64,000 nucleotides of DNA from Candidatus Frackibacter sp. WG13 (GCF_900114655.1 NZ_FOTT01000002.1:124001-188000), one strand, 5' to 3'; counted from the first letter of the stretch, positions 8,517-18,535 are shown. Numbers and translations: made by a program. Notes: a model not told the origin generated them from the letters alone.

Positions 8517-8945
8517 ATGTTAGACATTAAGCAGATTAAAGAGGTTTTACCACATCGGTATCCTTTTCTTTTAGTAGATAGAATTTTGGAGTTTAAACCG
8601 AAGGAGAAGGTTGTAGGCTTAAAGAATGTGACTGTTAATGAAGAGTTCTTTAATGGACATTATCCGGAGCATCCAGTAATGCCGGGAGTTTTGATTGTAG
8701 AGGCTATGGCACAAGTAGGTGGCTTTGTTATGATGGATAGTGATGAAGTAAAAGATAAGGTGCCTTATTTTGCTGGGATAGATAAAGCTCGTTTTAGGAA
8801 GCCAGTAGTCCCAGGAGATCAGTTAATTATTGAAGCAGAAGTTTTGAAGTTGCGAGGTAAGATTGGTAAGATAGCGACTAAAGCATTAGTTGATGGTGAG
8901 GTTGTTGCTGAAGCTAAATTAATGTTTGCAGTTCAAGATAAATGA
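8517..8945 (+). CDS. fabZ: 3-hydroxyacyl-ACP dehydratase
   Basis: A 142-residue hot-dog-fold dehydratase with [11 protein letters not shown], catalytic His48 in [11 protein letters not shown] and Glu62 in [12 protein letters not shown]. FabZ removes water from 3-hydroxyacyl-ACP in fatty acid elongation and competes with LpxA/LpxD for the same substrate. Its position between lpxC and lpxA fits this balance and is common in LPS-producing bacteria. An AAGGAGGATGA site precedes the ATG. Confidence 0.97.
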   Translation: MLDIKQIKEVLPHRYPFLLVDRILEFKPKEKVVGLKNVTVNEEFFNGHYPEHPVMPGVLIVEAMAQVGGFVMMDSDEVKDKVPYFAGIDKARFRKPVVPGDQLIIEAEVLKLRGKIGKIATKALVDGEVVAEAKLMFAVQDK

Positions 8946-8991
8946 TTATGATCTAATTAGAATATTGACTTAATATAGAGGAGGAAGAATA

Positions 8992-9804
8992 ATGAAAAAG
9001 AAAAATCAGAAGAATAATGTTGTGCATATGGCGAATATTCATGATACGGCAGTGATTTCTTCTGGAGCAAAGATAGAAAAAGATGTTGAAATTGGGCCGT
9101 ATGCAGTAATTGGTGAAAATGTGGAGATCGGTGAAGGAACGACAATAGGGCCTCATGTAGTAATAGATGGTTGGACGAAAATTGGTAAGAACAATAAATT
9201 CTTCACAGGAGCTTCTGTTGGCTTAGAACCTCAAGATTTGAAATTTGATGGAGAAGAAAGTTATTTAACTATTGGAGATAACAATACTATTCGCGAATAT
9301 GCAACTATCCATCGTGGGACTGAAAATGGCGGTGGAGAGACTAGAGTCGGTAATAATAACTTAATCATGGCTTACTGTCATATTGCTCATGACTGTCAAT
9401 TAGGTGATAATATAGTTATGTCTAATGCCGCTAACCTAGCGGGCCATGTATTAGTTGAAGATTCAGCGGTTATTACAGGTTTAACAGGAGTGCATCAGTT
9501 TGTGAGAATTGGGAAGATGGCGATGGTAGGTGCAAATTCTAAAGTAGTAAAAGATGTACCTCCATATATCTTAGTTGATGGCCGTCCAGCATCAGTAAAT
9601 GGAATTAACGTAGTCGGTTTAAGAAGAAATGGTGTGACACCTGAATTAAGAAAAGAGATTAAGAGAGCATATAAGTATCTATACCGTTCTAATAATAATG
9701 TTTCACAGGCTATCGAGAAGATGGAGCAAGAGTTAGATAGTAGTCCTGAAATTGAACATTTCTTACGGTTCTTACGAAATGCACAACGAGGAATCTGTAG
9801 ATAA
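8992..9804 (+). CDS. lpxA: UDP-N-acetylglucosamine acyltransferase
   Basis: LpxA transfers a 3-hydroxyacyl chain from ACP to UDP-GlcNAc, the first step of lipid A synthesis. Hexapeptide repeats (AVISSGAKIEKDVEIGPYAVIGENVEIG) build the beta helix. The catalytic His lies in YCHIAHDCQLGDNIVMSN, and HQFVRIGKMAMVGANSKVVKDVPPY is the family hallmark, followed by the C-terminal helical domain. It is 270 aa, with a short 12-residue N-terminal extension (MKKKNQKNNVVH) before the normal start. ATG 8992 is supported by GAGGAGGAAG 4-13 bases upstream; an in-frame ATG sits at the usual family start. Confidence 0.97.
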   Translation: MKKKNQKNNVVHMANIHDTAVISSGAKIEKDVEIGPYAVIGENVEIGEGTTIGPHVVIDGWTKIGKNNKFFTGASVGLEPQDLKFDGEESYLTIGDNNTIREYATIHRGTENGGGETRVGNNNLIMAYCHIAHDCQLGDNIVMSNAANLAGHVLVEDSAVITGLTGVHQFVRIGKMAMVGANSKVVKDVPPYILVDGRPASVNGINVVGLRRNGVTPELRKEIKRAYKYLYRSNNNVSQAIEKMEQELDSSPEIEHFLRFLRNAQRGICR

Positions 9805-9830
9805 AGTAATGTAGATTTGGGAGGATGACT

Positions 9831-10631
9831 ATGAAAAGAGTTGGATTAATTGCTGGTAACGGGGATTTACCAATATATTTTGCTGAAGCTGCAAAGAATA
9901 AAGGAGTAGAAGTAGTAGCTATTAATATTACTGCACAGGCTCCGAGCGATAGATTAGAATCGATTGTTGATGAAAATTATGAGATTAGTGTTGGTGAATT
10001 AGACCGTATTATTAAGCGCTTACAGGCAAGTGAAGTACAAGAGCTAGTTATGGTAGGTAAAGTGAATAAAGATTTACTCTTTAATATAGATTTTGATAAG
10101 CGAATGCTAGCTTTATTAAATAGTCTTGAAGAGAAGAATGATGATGCAATCTTGCTAGCATTAGTTGAAGAATTGGAACAAGAAGGTATTGAGGTTAAAG
10201 AACAGACGACCTATATTGAAGAACTATTATCGCAGACTGGAGCTTTAAATCAAGTTGAACCAACGGAAGAAGAGTTGGCTGATATGAGATTTGGTTTTAA
10301 GATGGCTAAAGGTATCGGTGGCCTAGATATTGGGCAGACCGTAATTGTTAAAGAAGGAGCTGTAATAGCGGTTGAGGCTATTGAAGGGACTGATGAGACT
10401 ATTCTCCGTAGCGGTCGATTGACTGATGGTGGAGTAGTAATGGCTAAAGTTAGTAAGCCTGAACAAGATTTTAGGTTTGATATACCGACTGTCGGTGTAC
10501 AAACGATTAAGAATTTAATTGAAGTAAGAGCCAAAGGGCTTGTTATTGAAGCAGGAAAGACATTTGTAGTAAATCGAAAAGAAGTCTTTCGCTTGGCTAA
10601 TGAAGCTGGGATTTCGATTGTAGCAATGTAG
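9831..10631 (+). CDS. lpxI: UDP-2,3-diacylglucosamine pyrophosphatase, LpxI type
   Basis: LpxI (DUF1009) hydrolyses UDP-2,3-diacylglucosamine to lipid X, replacing LpxH in many bacteria. Seen: VGLIAGNGDLPIYFAEAAKNKG, VGELDRIIKRL, VGKVNKDLLF, RFGFKMAKGIGGLDIGQTVIV, DGGVVMAKVSKP and a C-terminal GISIVAM. I use ATG 9831 rather than 9825 because GGGAGG (9819-9824) abuts the earlier ATG and is properly spaced for the later one. Placed between lpxA and lpxB, as expected for pathway order. No lpxH is seen in the window. Confidence 0.94.
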   Translation: MKRVGLIAGNGDLPIYFAEAAKNKGVEVVAINITAQAPSDRLESIVDENYEISVGELDRIIKRLQASEVQELVMVGKVNKDLLFNIDFDKRMLALLNSLEEKNDDAILLALVEELEQEGIEVKEQTTYIEELLSQTGALNQVEPTEEELADMRFGFKMAKGIGGLDIGQTVIVKEGAVIAVEAIEGTDETILRSGRLTDGGVVMAKVSKPEQDFRFDIPTVGVQTIKNLIEVRAKGLVIEAGKTFVVNRKEVFRLANEAGISIVAM

Positions 10632-10657
10632 ATTGGTTGATAGAATGAGGTGAAAGG

Positions 10658-11794
10658 ATGGCTAAGGTATTAGTAGTAGCCGGTGAAGCATCTGGAGATA
10701 TGCATGCTGCTCATGTTATTGAAGAGATGAAGAAGTTAGATTCTAATTTAGAGTTTATAGGAATCGGTGGACAACAGATGGCTGAGGTAGGAGTAGATAT
10801 AATATTCGATCCTACGGAATTGAGTACAATTGGCTTTATAGAAGCCTTTAAACATCTACGTTTGATGTATCAGGTTTTAGATAAACTAGAGCAAGCGATT
10901 GATCGTGAAGATCCAGATGTGGCTTTATTGGTAGACTATTCGGGGTTTAATTTAAAAGTTGCAAAATTGACTAAGAAGAAAGGGGTGCCGACAGTTAATT
11001 ACTTTGCTCCTTCAGCTTGGGTTTGGGGTAAATGGCGAGCTAAGAAGATGGCCAAACGTCAGGCGAGGATTGCTTCTGTCTTTCCTATGGAAGAGGAAGT
11101 TTATCGTGAAGCAGGAGCGGATGTAAATTTTGTAGGTCACCCTTTATTAGATATAGTTGAAACTGAATTAGACCGAAAAGAGGCAGCAGAAGAATTTGGG
11201 ATTGATATAGATAGAGAGATTATTGGTCTTTTGCCGGGAAGTAGAGAGCAAGAGATTAAGAGTCTGTTACCACCAATGTTAGCAGCGGTAGAAAAGTTAA
11301 AAGCCAAAGAGCCTAAGCGACAATTTATCTTACCAGTAGCAGAGACTATTTCTAAGGGATTAATTGCGGAGATAATGGGTAATTATTCAGTAGATATTAA
11401 AGTTGTTACTGGAAATTCTTATGAAGTAATGGATTTATCCACATTAATTATTGTTGCTTCTGGCACGGCAACTTTAGAGGCGGCCTGTTTAGGTACGCCA
11501 ATGGTAATTATTTATAAAACATCGTTATTAACCTGGTGGTTAGGAAGATTATTAGTTAAACTTCCCTACGTTGGCTTACCGAATATAATTATGGATAAGG
11601 AGATAGTTCCTGAACTATTACAAGATGAAGTTGATGCGGAGAGGATAGCTGCAGTTAGTTCAGAAATCTTAAATTCACCAGAATATTATAATCAAATTAA
11701 GGAAGATTTAGAATCAGTAGTAACTAAATTAGGAACTAGCGGTGCAACTAAGAAAGTGGCACAGATGGTTTTAGAAGTAGGAGGAGTGACTTAA
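10658..11794 (+). CDS. lpxB: Lipid-A-disaccharide synthase
   Basis: LpxB (GT19) joins lipid X and UDP-diacylglucosamine to form the lipid A disaccharide. The 378-aa protein begins VLVVAGEASGDMHAAHVI. It carries VDYSGFNLKVAK, YFAPSAWVWGKWRAKKM, FVGHPLLDIVE, LLPGSREQEIKSLLPPML and the C-terminal nucleotide-sugar site ASGTATLEAACLGTPMVIIYK. Length and motifs are normal. It is a peripheral inner-membrane enzyme and is followed two bases later by msbA. Confidence 0.97.
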   Translation: MAKVLVVAGEASGDMHAAHVIEEMKKLDSNLEFIGIGGQQMAEVGVDIIFDPTELSTIGFIEAFKHLRLMYQVLDKLEQAIDREDPDVALLVDYSGFNLKVAKLTKKKGVPTVNYFAPSAWVWGKWRAKKMAKRQARIASVFPMEEEVYREAGADVNFVGHPLLDIVETELDRKEAAEEFGIDIDREIIGLLPGSREQEIKSLLPPMLAAVEKLKAKEPKRQFILPVAETISKGLIAEIMGNYSVDIKVVTGNSYEVMDLSTLIIVASGTATLEAACLGTPMVIIYKTSLLTWWLGRLLVKLPYVGLPNIIMDKEIVPELLQDEVDAERIAAVSSEILNSPEYYNQIKEDLESVVTKLGTSGATKKVAQMVLEVGGVT

Positions 11795-11796
11795 GA

Positions 11797-13533
11797 TTGG
11801 AATTAATGAAGAGAGTATTAAGTTATGTGAAACCTTATCGGAAGCGATTGGCAGCAGCGATCTTTTCTATGATTTTGCATTCATTCTTAACTATTTTATT
11901 TATTAAAGTATTTAAGGATTTAATTGATACCATGATTAATAATATTTCTAATACTGGTGAAGGTTTAGTCAAACTTAGTTGGGTAGCTGTAGGAATTATT
12001 GGTGTCTTCTTCTTTAAAGGAGTTGCCTATTATGGACAGAAGTATTTGACATCTTATGTAGCGCAGAAGGCGATTAGAGATATCAGAAATGAATTATATG
12101 ATCATTTACAGAAGCTATCACTAAGTTTCTATGATGAAATGAAGACAGGGCAGATTATGTCACGGGTGACTAATGATGTAGGCAAACTACAGAGTGCTAT
12201 AGTCTCCGGTGCGATTAGTCTATTTTATAAATCATTTACTTTAATTGGAGGGCTTGGTTATCTATTTTATCTGAGTTGGAAGTTAGCTTTAGCTGTAGTC
12301 TTAATCTTTCCGGCGGTAACTTATGTCTTTATTAAATTTAATAAAAGGATTCGTGAAGTAAGCCGTAGGGTACAGGCTAAGATAGCTGATATTACTGATG
12401 TTCTCCAGGAAACGATTACAGGAGTAAGAATTGTTAAAGCATTTGGACAGGAAGATTATGAATACGAAAAGTTTAGTCAAGAGAACCATGAGAACTTTCG
12501 AGCTACAATGAAGAATACTCAATTAAGTGCTAGTTTGACGCCGATTGTTGAGATATTAGCTTCATTCGCTTTTACTTTTGTCTTATGGTATGGTGGTTAT
12601 GAAGTAATAAAAGGGAATATGACTCCCGGAGAGCTACTAGCGTTTTTTACTCTCTTGATTACTATTTCTGATCCTATTAAATCTTTAAGTAAATTAACTA
12701 GTACTATTCAACAGGCTTTAGCAGCAGCGGATAGAATCTTTGAGATTATGGACATAGATATCGAAATTAAAGAGAAAGAAGATGCAATTGAGCTTGAAGA
12801 TGCTAAAGGGAAGGTCGAGTTTAAAGATGTCTATTTCAGTTATAATGAAGAAGAGGTAGTATTAAAAGGAATTAATCTAGTAGCTAATCCAGGTGATATA
12901 GTTGCCTTAGTTGGACCAAGTGGTGCTGGCAAGTCTACATTAGTCGACTTGATTCCTAGATTTTATGAACCACAAAGTGGTGACATATTATTGGACAATT
13001 ACAATATAAAGGATTTGACGATTGCTTCTTTAAGAGATAAGATGGGAATAGTACCTCAAGAGACTATCTTGTTTGGGGGAAATATTAAAGAGAATATTGC
13101 TTATGGTTCTATAGATAGAAGTGAAGAGAAGGTTATTGCAGCGGCTAAAGCAGCTAATGCTCATGAATTTATTACTGAATTTCCGGCGGGATATGAAACT
13201 GAAATCGGTGAGCGAGGAGCCAGTCTATCTGGAGGGCAGCGACAGAGAATCGCTATAGCTCGGGCTATTTTGAAAGACCCTAAGATATTAATCTTAGATG
13301 AAGCTACCTCTGCTTTAGATACAGAATCAGAAGCATTAGTACAAGAGGCTTTAGAGAGATTAATGGAAGAAAGAACTACTTTTGTAATTGCGCATAGACT
13401 ATCAACAGTTTTAAATGCAGATAAGATAGTTGTATTAGATGAAGGTGAAATAGTTGAGATAGGAACTCATGATGAACTATTAGAGAACGGTGGGCTTTAT
13501 AGTCATTTATATGAGGTTCAATTTACAGAGTAG
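11797..13533 (+). CDS. msbA: Lipid A export ABC transporter, MsbA-like
   Basis: A 578-residue half-transporter with about six transmembrane helices (residues 1-310) fused to an ATPase domain. That domain has Walker A VGPSGAGKST, Q-loop, signature LSGGQRQRIAIARA, Walker B ILILDEATSALD and His switch IAHRLS. The TTG start is chosen because GAGGAG (11781-11786) is well spaced for it; an ATG at 11806 is too far. Family: type IV ABC exporter. Placement directly after lpxB supports the lipid A/core flippase role, though sequence alone cannot separate MsbA from related multidrug exporters. Confidence 0.88.
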   Translation: MELMKRVLSYVKPYRKRLAAAIFSMILHSFLTILFIKVFKDLIDTMINNISNTGEGLVKLSWVAVGIIGVFFFKGVAYYGQKYLTSYVAQKAIRDIRNELYDHLQKLSLSFYDEMKTGQIMSRVTNDVGKLQSAIVSGAISLFYKSFTLIGGLGYLFYLSWKLALAVVLIFPAVTYVFIKFNKRIREVSRRVQAKIADITDVLQETITGVRIVKAFGQEDYEYEKFSQENHENFRATMKNTQLSASLTPIVEILASFAFTFVLWYGGYEVIKGNMTPGELLAFFTLLITISDPIKSLSKLTSTIQQALAAADRIFEIMDIDIEIKEKEDAIELEDAKGKVEFKDVYFSYNEEEVVLKGINLVANPGDIVALVGPSGAGKSTLVDLIPRFYEPQSGDILLDNYNIKDLTIASLRDKMGIVPQETILFGGNIKENIAYGSIDRSEEKVIAAAKAANAHEFITEFPAGYETEIGERGASLSGGQRQRIAIARAILKDPKILILDEATSALDTESEALVQEALERLMEERTTFVIAHRLSTVLNADKIVVLDEGEIVEIGTHDELLENGGLYSHLYEVQFTE

Positions 13534-13547
13534 AATTTAGAGCTACC

Positions 13548-13703
13548 ATAATTAATTAATATCAGCTGCAAATTCCGCAACGCCTTACGCAAGATTAAGC
13601 ATGGGCTGTTTAAACTCCCTAACGGTCAGACAAAAACAGCCTTAATCATGCTTAATCTTACTCCAGGCTGCTCCATTTTAAAGGCTTAATATTAATTAAT
13701 TAT
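13548..13703. repeat. Dispersed palindromic repeat family A, copy 1
   Basis: Terminal 15-bp inverted repeat (13548-13562 with 13689-13703, ATAATTAATTAATAT). A central stem pairs 13591-13611 with 13634-13659 (arm AAGATTAAGCATG). The conserved interior includes AATTCCGC, AAACTCCCT, CGGTC, and CTCCAGGCTGCTCCATTTTA. Copies 2 and 3 lie at 28245-28407 and 55207-55365. Non-coding. Confidence 0.8.
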
Positions 13704-13754
13704 TACTAGCAATTAATGACTAATATAGTAGGGAAATATTAAAGGATGATATCG

Positions 13755-14408
13755 ATGAAAAAACGACTTAAGACGTTTTTTATATATTTATTTTCATTAG
13801 CGTTAGTCTTAATAACTAATGCAACCTTACGATTAAAAGTAGTTGGTGAGGATAAGGTTAAGCAGTTAGAGTCGGAGGGCAAGAGTCTAATCTTTGTCTT
13901 CTGGCATGGCAAGATGTTGCTGCCGATCTATTATTTTCGGCAGCGCGGATATTATGGCTTGGCTAGTGAGAGTAATGACGGTGAGTATATAAGTAGGGTA
14001 TTAAAGAAGCTAGGTTGGCAGGTGATTAGAGGGTCTACTTCGAGGGGAAGTGTTCGATCTTTATTAAAGCTGATTAAGGCTTTGAAGCGTGGCAATCAGG
14101 TGGCAATTACTCCGGATGGGCCGCAGGGTCCTCGTTATGAGGCGAAAGCGGGGACCGTTTATTTAGCTAAAAAGAGTGATAGTTTGATCATTCCCGTTGG
14201 TGTTGCTTTTGCTAAGAAGAAGGTGATCGGTAGTTGGGATAGATTTAATCTACCATACCCTTTTACTAAAGGAAGATTAGTTTTTGGCGATGGTATTGCT
14301 GTAGATAGTGATATTGACCAGGAAGGGATCGAAAGAAAGAGGGAAGAGGTTAATAAGGCATTAATTGCTGCTGACAATGAAGCAGAAGAATTACTAAACC
14401 AAAACTAA
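13755..14408 (+). CDS. Lysophospholipid acyltransferase family protein (DUF374)
   Basis: Membrane-associated 217-residue protein: one N-terminal hydrophobic helix (FFIYLFSLALVLITNA), then KSLIFVFWHGKMLLPIYYF, RGSTSRGSVRSLLKL, and AITPDGPQGPRYEAKAGTVYLAKKSDSLIIPVG, all typical of the DUF374 branch of acyltransferases. Related proteins acylate lipid A precursors or lysophospholipids in envelope clusters. I use ATG 13755 because AAAGGAT at 13741-13747 is correctly spaced for it; an ATG at 13746 overlaps that site. It lies 15 bases before lpxK. A lipid A acyl-transfer role is inferred from context; the exact substrate is unknown. Confidence 0.85.
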   Translation: MKKRLKTFFIYLFSLALVLITNATLRLKVVGEDKVKQLESEGKSLIFVFWHGKMLLPIYYFRQRGYYGLASESNDGEYISRVLKKLGWQVIRGSTSRGSVRSLLKLIKALKRGNQVAITPDGPQGPRYEAKAGTVYLAKKSDSLIIPVGVAFAKKKVIGSWDRFNLPYPFTKGRLVFGDGIAVDSDIDQEGIERKREEVNKALIAADNEAEELLNQN

Positions 14409-14423
14409 TAGGATGGGTTAATT

Positions 14424-15572
14424 ATGAATCAAAAATTAGAGAAGTATCTATTAAAAGTGATTCGGGGTCATAAACAGGGGTTTGTAGCTAAGGTTGTTCT
14501 ACTCATCTGTACTCTATTAGCAAATATATACTATTTAGGGATTAAGATTAGAAGTAAATTTTATGATTGGGGAATTAAGCGGAGTGAGGAGTTGCCGTGT
14601 ACTGTAATTAGTGTCGGTAATATTACGGTGGGTGGAACCGGTAAGACTCCCGTTACTCAGCTTTTAGCACGAAAATTTAAAGAACGAGGGTTAAGAGTGG
14701 CGATCTTAAATCGGGGCTATAAAGCAGATTTTGAAGATGAGATTGGTTTAGTTTCTGATGGTGAAAAGATATTTATGACACCAGAGGAAGCTGGTGATGA
14801 GGCTTTTATGATGGCACAGAGTTTACCAGAAGTGCCTGTGATTATTGGTAGTGACCGAGTAATTACTGGGCGCTATGCTTATGAAAAATTTGATACAGAT
14901 ATTCTTCTATTAGACGATGGTTTTCAGCATTGGCCGTTGGCTAGGGATGTAGATGTGGTAGTGGTTGATGCTACTAATCCTTTTGCTAATGGACGTCTAA
15001 TACCACGTGGTACCTTACGAGAGCCATTATCTAGCTTGGAAAGAGCAGATATCTTCTTTTTAACCAAAGTAGATCAAGTTTCTAGAGGAAAAATTAATGA
15101 TATTTGTGCTAAACTTAACGATCACAATCCGATGGCTCTTATCTTTGAGACTGCTCATAGCCCTACTTATTTAAGGACTTTAGGTGAAAATGTAGATTTA
15201 GATTCAGAGTTGGATTTAACTGGTAAACGAGTAATGGCTGTTTCTGGCATCGGTAATCCACAATCTTTTGAACAGACTTTAAGGGATTTAGGTGCTGATT
15301 TAGTCGATCAATTCAGGTTTCAAGACCATCATAAGTATCAAGATGAAGAGGTTATTGATATCTTTTCTAAGGCTGTAGAACAGAATGTGGAATTAATTGT
15401 GACTACGGAGAAGGATGCTGTTAGCATGTCACCGGAGTTGGTTGATAAGATTAAGGGACAAGCTATAGATTTTAAAGTATTAGGAATTACTGTTGATGTA
15501 TTAACTGAGGAAGTTAGATTTGAAAAGTTATTATCGAAGATGGAGGGAGAAGGATGGAAAGCAAGAGAGTAG
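14424..15572 (+). CDS. lpxK: Tetraacyldisaccharide 4'-kinase
   Basis: LpxK phosphorylates the 4' position of the lipid A disaccharide. An N-terminal hydrophobic segment ([17 protein letters not shown]) anchors it to the membrane. The P-loop is [19 protein letters not shown], followed by [37 protein letters not shown] and [13 protein letters not shown]. At 382 aa it is a little longer than E. coli LpxK (328), mostly at the N-terminus. Its last 19 bases overlap kdsB in another frame. Confidence 0.95.
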   Translation: MNQKLEKYLLKVIRGHKQGFVAKVVLLICTLLANIYYLGIKIRSKFYDWGIKRSEELPCTVISVGNITVGGTGKTPVTQLLARKFKERGLRVAILNRGYKADFEDEIGLVSDGEKIFMTPEEAGDEAFMMAQSLPEVPVIIGSDRVITGRYAYEKFDTDILLLDDGFQHWPLARDVDVVVVDATNPFANGRLIPRGTLREPLSSLERADIFFLTKVDQVSRGKINDICAKLNDHNPMALIFETAHSPTYLRTLGENVDLDSELDLTGKRVMAVSGIGNPQSFEQTLRDLGADLVDQFRFQDHHKYQDEEVIDIFSKAVEQNVELIVTTEKDAVSMSPELVDKIKGQAIDFKVLGITVDVLTEEVRFEKLLSKMEGEGWKARE

Positions 15573-16300
15573 TAGGGATTATTCCGGCGCGATATGCTTC
15601 AACCCGTTTGCCAGGTAAACCACTGGTGGATATTCGTGGTAAGCCTATGGTCCAACATGTTTATGAAAGGACATCTAAAGCAGCGGTGTTGGATGAAGTG
15701 GTTGTAGCTACTGATGATGAAAGGATTAAAGAAGCAGTTCTTGATTTTGGAGGAGAAGTAGTAATGACTTCAAAGAATCATCAAACAGGGACAGATAGAT
15801 TAGCAGAGGCGGCAAGGGATATTGAAGCAGATGTAATAGTTAATGTCCAAGGAGATGAGCCGTTAATTGCCCCTGAGATGATTGAAGAGGCTGTTAGACC
15901 ATTGTTGAATAGTGAAGAAGTAGTTATGGGAACCTTGAAAAAAAGGATAAAAGATTTAACTGAATTAAAGAATTCAAATTTGGTTAAAGTAGTTACTGAT
16001 CAGAATGATTATGCACTCTATTTTTCAAGGGCACCAATTCCTTTTTTGCGTGAAGATAGGGAAGGAATTGATTTTTATAAACATATTGGACTGTATGCTT
16101 ACCAAAAAAAGTTTTTACTTGACTTTGCTCAGATGGAGAGTACTACATTAGAGCAGATGGAATCTTTAGAACAATTAAGGGCTTTAGAGAACGGATATCG
16201 GATTAAAGTAGTTGAGACTAAATATAGTTCTATTGGTGTAGATACTGAAGAAGATTTAGTAAAAGTAAGAGAGATGATGGAGGAGATACAGAATGGTTAA
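15554..16300 (+). CDS. kdsB: 3-deoxy-manno-octulosonate cytidylyltransferase
   Basis: KdsB activates Kdo with CTP to give CMP-Kdo. The N-terminal [19 protein letters not shown] is the nucleotide-binding signature. Further family landmarks are [47 protein letters not shown] and [10 protein letters not shown]. At 248 aa it is full length. The start lies inside the end of lpxK, with GGAGGGAGAAGG just upstream, so translation is probably coupled. Confidence 0.97.
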   Translation: MESKRVVGIIPARYASTRLPGKPLVDIRGKPMVQHVYERTSKAAVLDEVVVATDDERIKEAVLDFGGEVVMTSKNHQTGTDRLAEAARDIEADVIVNVQGDEPLIAPEMIEEAVRPLLNSEEVVMGTLKKRIKDLTELKNSNLVKVVTDQNDYALYFSRAPIPFLREDREGIDFYKHIGLYAYQKKFLLDFAQMESTTLEQMESLEQLRALENGYRIKVVETKYSSIGVDTEEDLVKVREMMEEIQNG

Positions 16301-17120
16301 AGAGGTTGTGCTTAATGAAGAGGTTAAATTTGGAGGTCAGAATCGATTTGTTTTGATAGCGGGGCCGTGTGCTATTGAGAGTGAAGATAGATGTCTTAGA
16401 GTAGGTGAAGCTGTTAAGGAGATTGCAGAGCGATTAGAGATTCCGTATGTTTTTAAATCATCTTATGATAAGGCTAATCGTTCTTCTATAGAATCTTATC
16501 GTGGTCCAGGATTAGAGGATGGATTGAAGGTCTTAGAGAAGGTAAAGAGTGAGTTAGACCTACCTGTTTTATCTGATGTTCATACTGCTGAGCAAGCTAA
16601 AATAGCAGCTGAAGTGTTAGATGTAATTCAGATTCCAGCCTTTCTTTCACGACAGACCGATTTGGTGACTACTGTTGGTGAGACGGGAGTGGTAGTTAAT
16701 GTGAAGAAAGGTCAGTTCTTAGCACCATGGGATATTGATAATGTAGTAGAAAAGATAGAAAGCACAGGTAATGAAAGAATCTTATTGACGGAACGTGGTG
16801 TTAGCTTTGGTTATAATAATTTAGTAGTTGATATGCGTTCTTTACCAAGAATGAGACAGACGGGATATCCTGTCGTCTTTGATGCTACTCATAGTGTCCA
16901 GTTACCTGGCGGTTCTGGTGATAAGTCTGCCGGAGAGCGAGAGTATGTACCTTATTTAACAAGAGCAGCTATGGGCGCAGGGATTGATGCTCTCTTTATG
17001 GAAGTGCATGACCAGCCAGAAGAAGCACTCTGTGATGGCCCAAATATGGTGAGAGTAGATGAATTAGAAGCTATCTTAAAGCAGGCAAAAGCAATAGATC
17101 AGATCGTTAAGGAGGGCTAG
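16293..17120 (+). CDS. kdsA: 3-deoxy-8-phosphooctulonate synthase
   Basis: KdsA condenses phosphoenolpyruvate and arabinose 5-phosphate to Kdo-8-phosphate. Seen in the 275-aa TIM barrel: [104 protein letters not shown] and [18 protein letters not shown]. These are the expected substrate-binding loops. The start overlaps kdsB by 8 bases. Confidence 0.97.
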   Translation: MVKEVVLNEEVKFGGQNRFVLIAGPCAIESEDRCLRVGEAVKEIAERLEIPYVFKSSYDKANRSSIESYRGPGLEDGLKVLEKVKSELDLPVLSDVHTAEQAKIAAEVLDVIQIPAFLSRQTDLVTTVGETGVVVNVKKGQFLAPWDIDNVVEKIESTGNERILLTERGVSFGYNNLVVDMRSLPRMRQTGYPVVFDATHSVQLPGGSGDKSAGEREYVPYLTRAAMGAGIDALFMEVHDQPEEALCDGPNMVRVDELEAILKQAKAIDQIVKEG

Positions 17121-17123
17121 CTA

Positions 17124-18095
17124 ATGAATGATAAGGAGATCAAAGCTCGTGCGCGAAGAGTTTTAGATATAGAAGCAGAAGCAATTACTAATTTAAGAGA
17201 TTCAATTAATGGAACCTTTGCTGAGTTAGTAGAAGTAATCCTTGCTTGTTCTGGACGAGTAATTATGACCGGTATGGGAAAGTCAGGTTTGATTGCTAAG
17301 AAATTAGCTGCAACTCTTTCTAGTACTGGTACTCCTTCTTTCTTCTTACACCCTGGTGAGGCTATTCATGGCGATCTAGGAATGGTGACTGAGAAGGATA
17401 TCGTTATTGCACTTTCTAATAGTGGTGAGACAAAAGAAGTAATTCAGATATTACCGATAATTAAACGGATTGGAGCAGAGATTATTGCCTTAACTGGTGG
17501 TGTGGATTCTACTTTAGCAGAGAATGCAGACTACTTCTTAGATACTAGTGTTGAACGAGAAGCCTGCCCCTTAGATTTGGCTCCAACGGCTAGTACTACA
17601 GCTACCTTAGCTTTAGGGGATGCTTTAGCAGTATCTCTTTTAGAAGCTAGAGGTTTTCAACCGGAAGACTTTGCTTTATATCACCCAGGTGGTAGTTTAG
17701 GTAAGAAATTATTACTAAAAGTAGAAGATGTTATGCATGTTCGTGAAAGAAATCCATTAGTTGAGCAAGATAAACCACTGAAAGAAGCTTTATTTACTAT
17801 GACCTCTACTCAGATGGGTGCAGCTAATATTATAGATGAGAATGGTAAATTAATAGGCATCATTACAGATGGAGATGTCAGACGTCAGCTAGAAGAATCA
17901 TCGGACCCATTAAGATTACCAACTAAAGAAGTTATGACTGCTGCCCCAACAACGATAACTGCGGATAAATTAGCAGTAGAGGCGGTAAAGATAATGCAGG
18001 ATAAAGAGATTAGTGACCTGCCAGTAGTAGACAAAGACCACAAACCTCTAGGTATGGTTAACTTCCAAGACTTGCTTAAAGCAGGCGTATTTTAG
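17124..18095 (+). CDS. kdsD: Arabinose-5-phosphate isomerase
   Basis: KdsD/KpsF converts ribulose 5-phosphate to arabinose 5-phosphate, the feed for KdsA. It has an N-terminal SIS domain (about residues 35-180: VIMTGMGKSGLIAKKLAATLSS, HPGEAIHGDLGMV, LSNSGETKEV, APTASTTATLALGDALAV). Two CBS domains follow (about 205-323: VMHVRERNPLV, VMTAAPTTI). At 323 aa it has normal family length. It begins four bases after kdsA, and the operon is then interrupted by an inserted repeat-flanked gene before kdsC. Confidence 0.96.
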   Translation: MNDKEIKARARRVLDIEAEAITNLRDSINGTFAELVEVILACSGRVIMTGMGKSGLIAKKLAATLSSTGTPSFFLHPGEAIHGDLGMVTEKDIVIALSNSGETKEVIQILPIIKRIGAEIIALTGGVDSTLAENADYFLDTSVEREACPLDLAPTASTTATLALGDALAVSLLEARGFQPEDFALYHPGGSLGKKLLLKVEDVMHVRERNPLVEQDKPLKEALFTMTSTQMGAANIIDENGKLIGIITDGDVRRQLEESSDPLRLPTKEVMTAAPTTITADKLAVEAVKIMQDKEISDLPVVDKDHKPLGMVNFQDLLKAGVF

Positions 18096-18097
18096 AT

Positions 18098-18132
18098 AGT
18101 TGACAGTGTACAGTTGATAGTTGACAGTTAAC
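18098..18132. repeat. GTTGACA/GTTGATA tandem repeat array
   Basis: Imperfect 7-bp units (AGTTGACAGT, CAGTTGATAGTTGACAGT) start three bases after kdsD. The inverted array is at 18613-18638, so the two bracket the four-helix-bundle gene. Confidence 0.7.
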
Positions 18133-18175
18133 TACAATTGATGGATTATAGTTAGTTGAGGGTAAGGTGGTTTTG

Positions 18176-18535
18176 ATGAGGAAGAATGACAGCATTGTTT
18201 ATAAAAAGGCTTTTAAGTTTTCAGTTAGGATAGTTAAACTATATAGATATTTGCGTGATGAAAAGAAAGAGTATACACTTGCTAAACAGTTATTACGTTC
18301 TGGGACTAGTATTGGAGCTAATATTCGTGAAGGTTTAGAAGGGCAGTCGAAAAAAGATTTTATAGCCAAATTATCAATTTCTTTAAAAGAAGCGGCTGAA
18401 ACGGAATATTGGTTAGAGTTATTGATAGCCTCTGATATTTTAGACAGACAAAAAGTTACTTTAATGTTAGAAGATATATCAGAATTGATCAAAATGTTAA
18501 CTTCTATACTGAAAACTAGTAAGAGGAATACTTAG
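18176..18535 (+). CDS. Four-helix bundle protein (23S rRNA intervening-sequence type)
   Basis: A 119-residue all-helical protein of the family found in 23S rRNA intervening sequences and related to diversity-generating-element Avd. The hallmark LLRSGTSIGANIREGLEGQ is present, followed by KDFIAKLSISLKEAAETEYWLELL. The biochemical role is not established in general; members bind nucleic acid. ATG 18176 is preferred over GTG 18167 because AAGGTGG lies just before it. The gene interrupts kdsD-kdsC and is flanked by inverted GTTGATA-type repeats, indicating later insertion. Confidence 0.9.
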   Translation: MRKNDSIVYKKAFKFSVRIVKLYRYLRDEKKEYTLAKQLLRSGTSIGANIREGLEGQSKKDFIAKLSISLKEAAETEYWLELLIASDILDRQKVTLMLEDISELIKMLTSILKTSKRNT

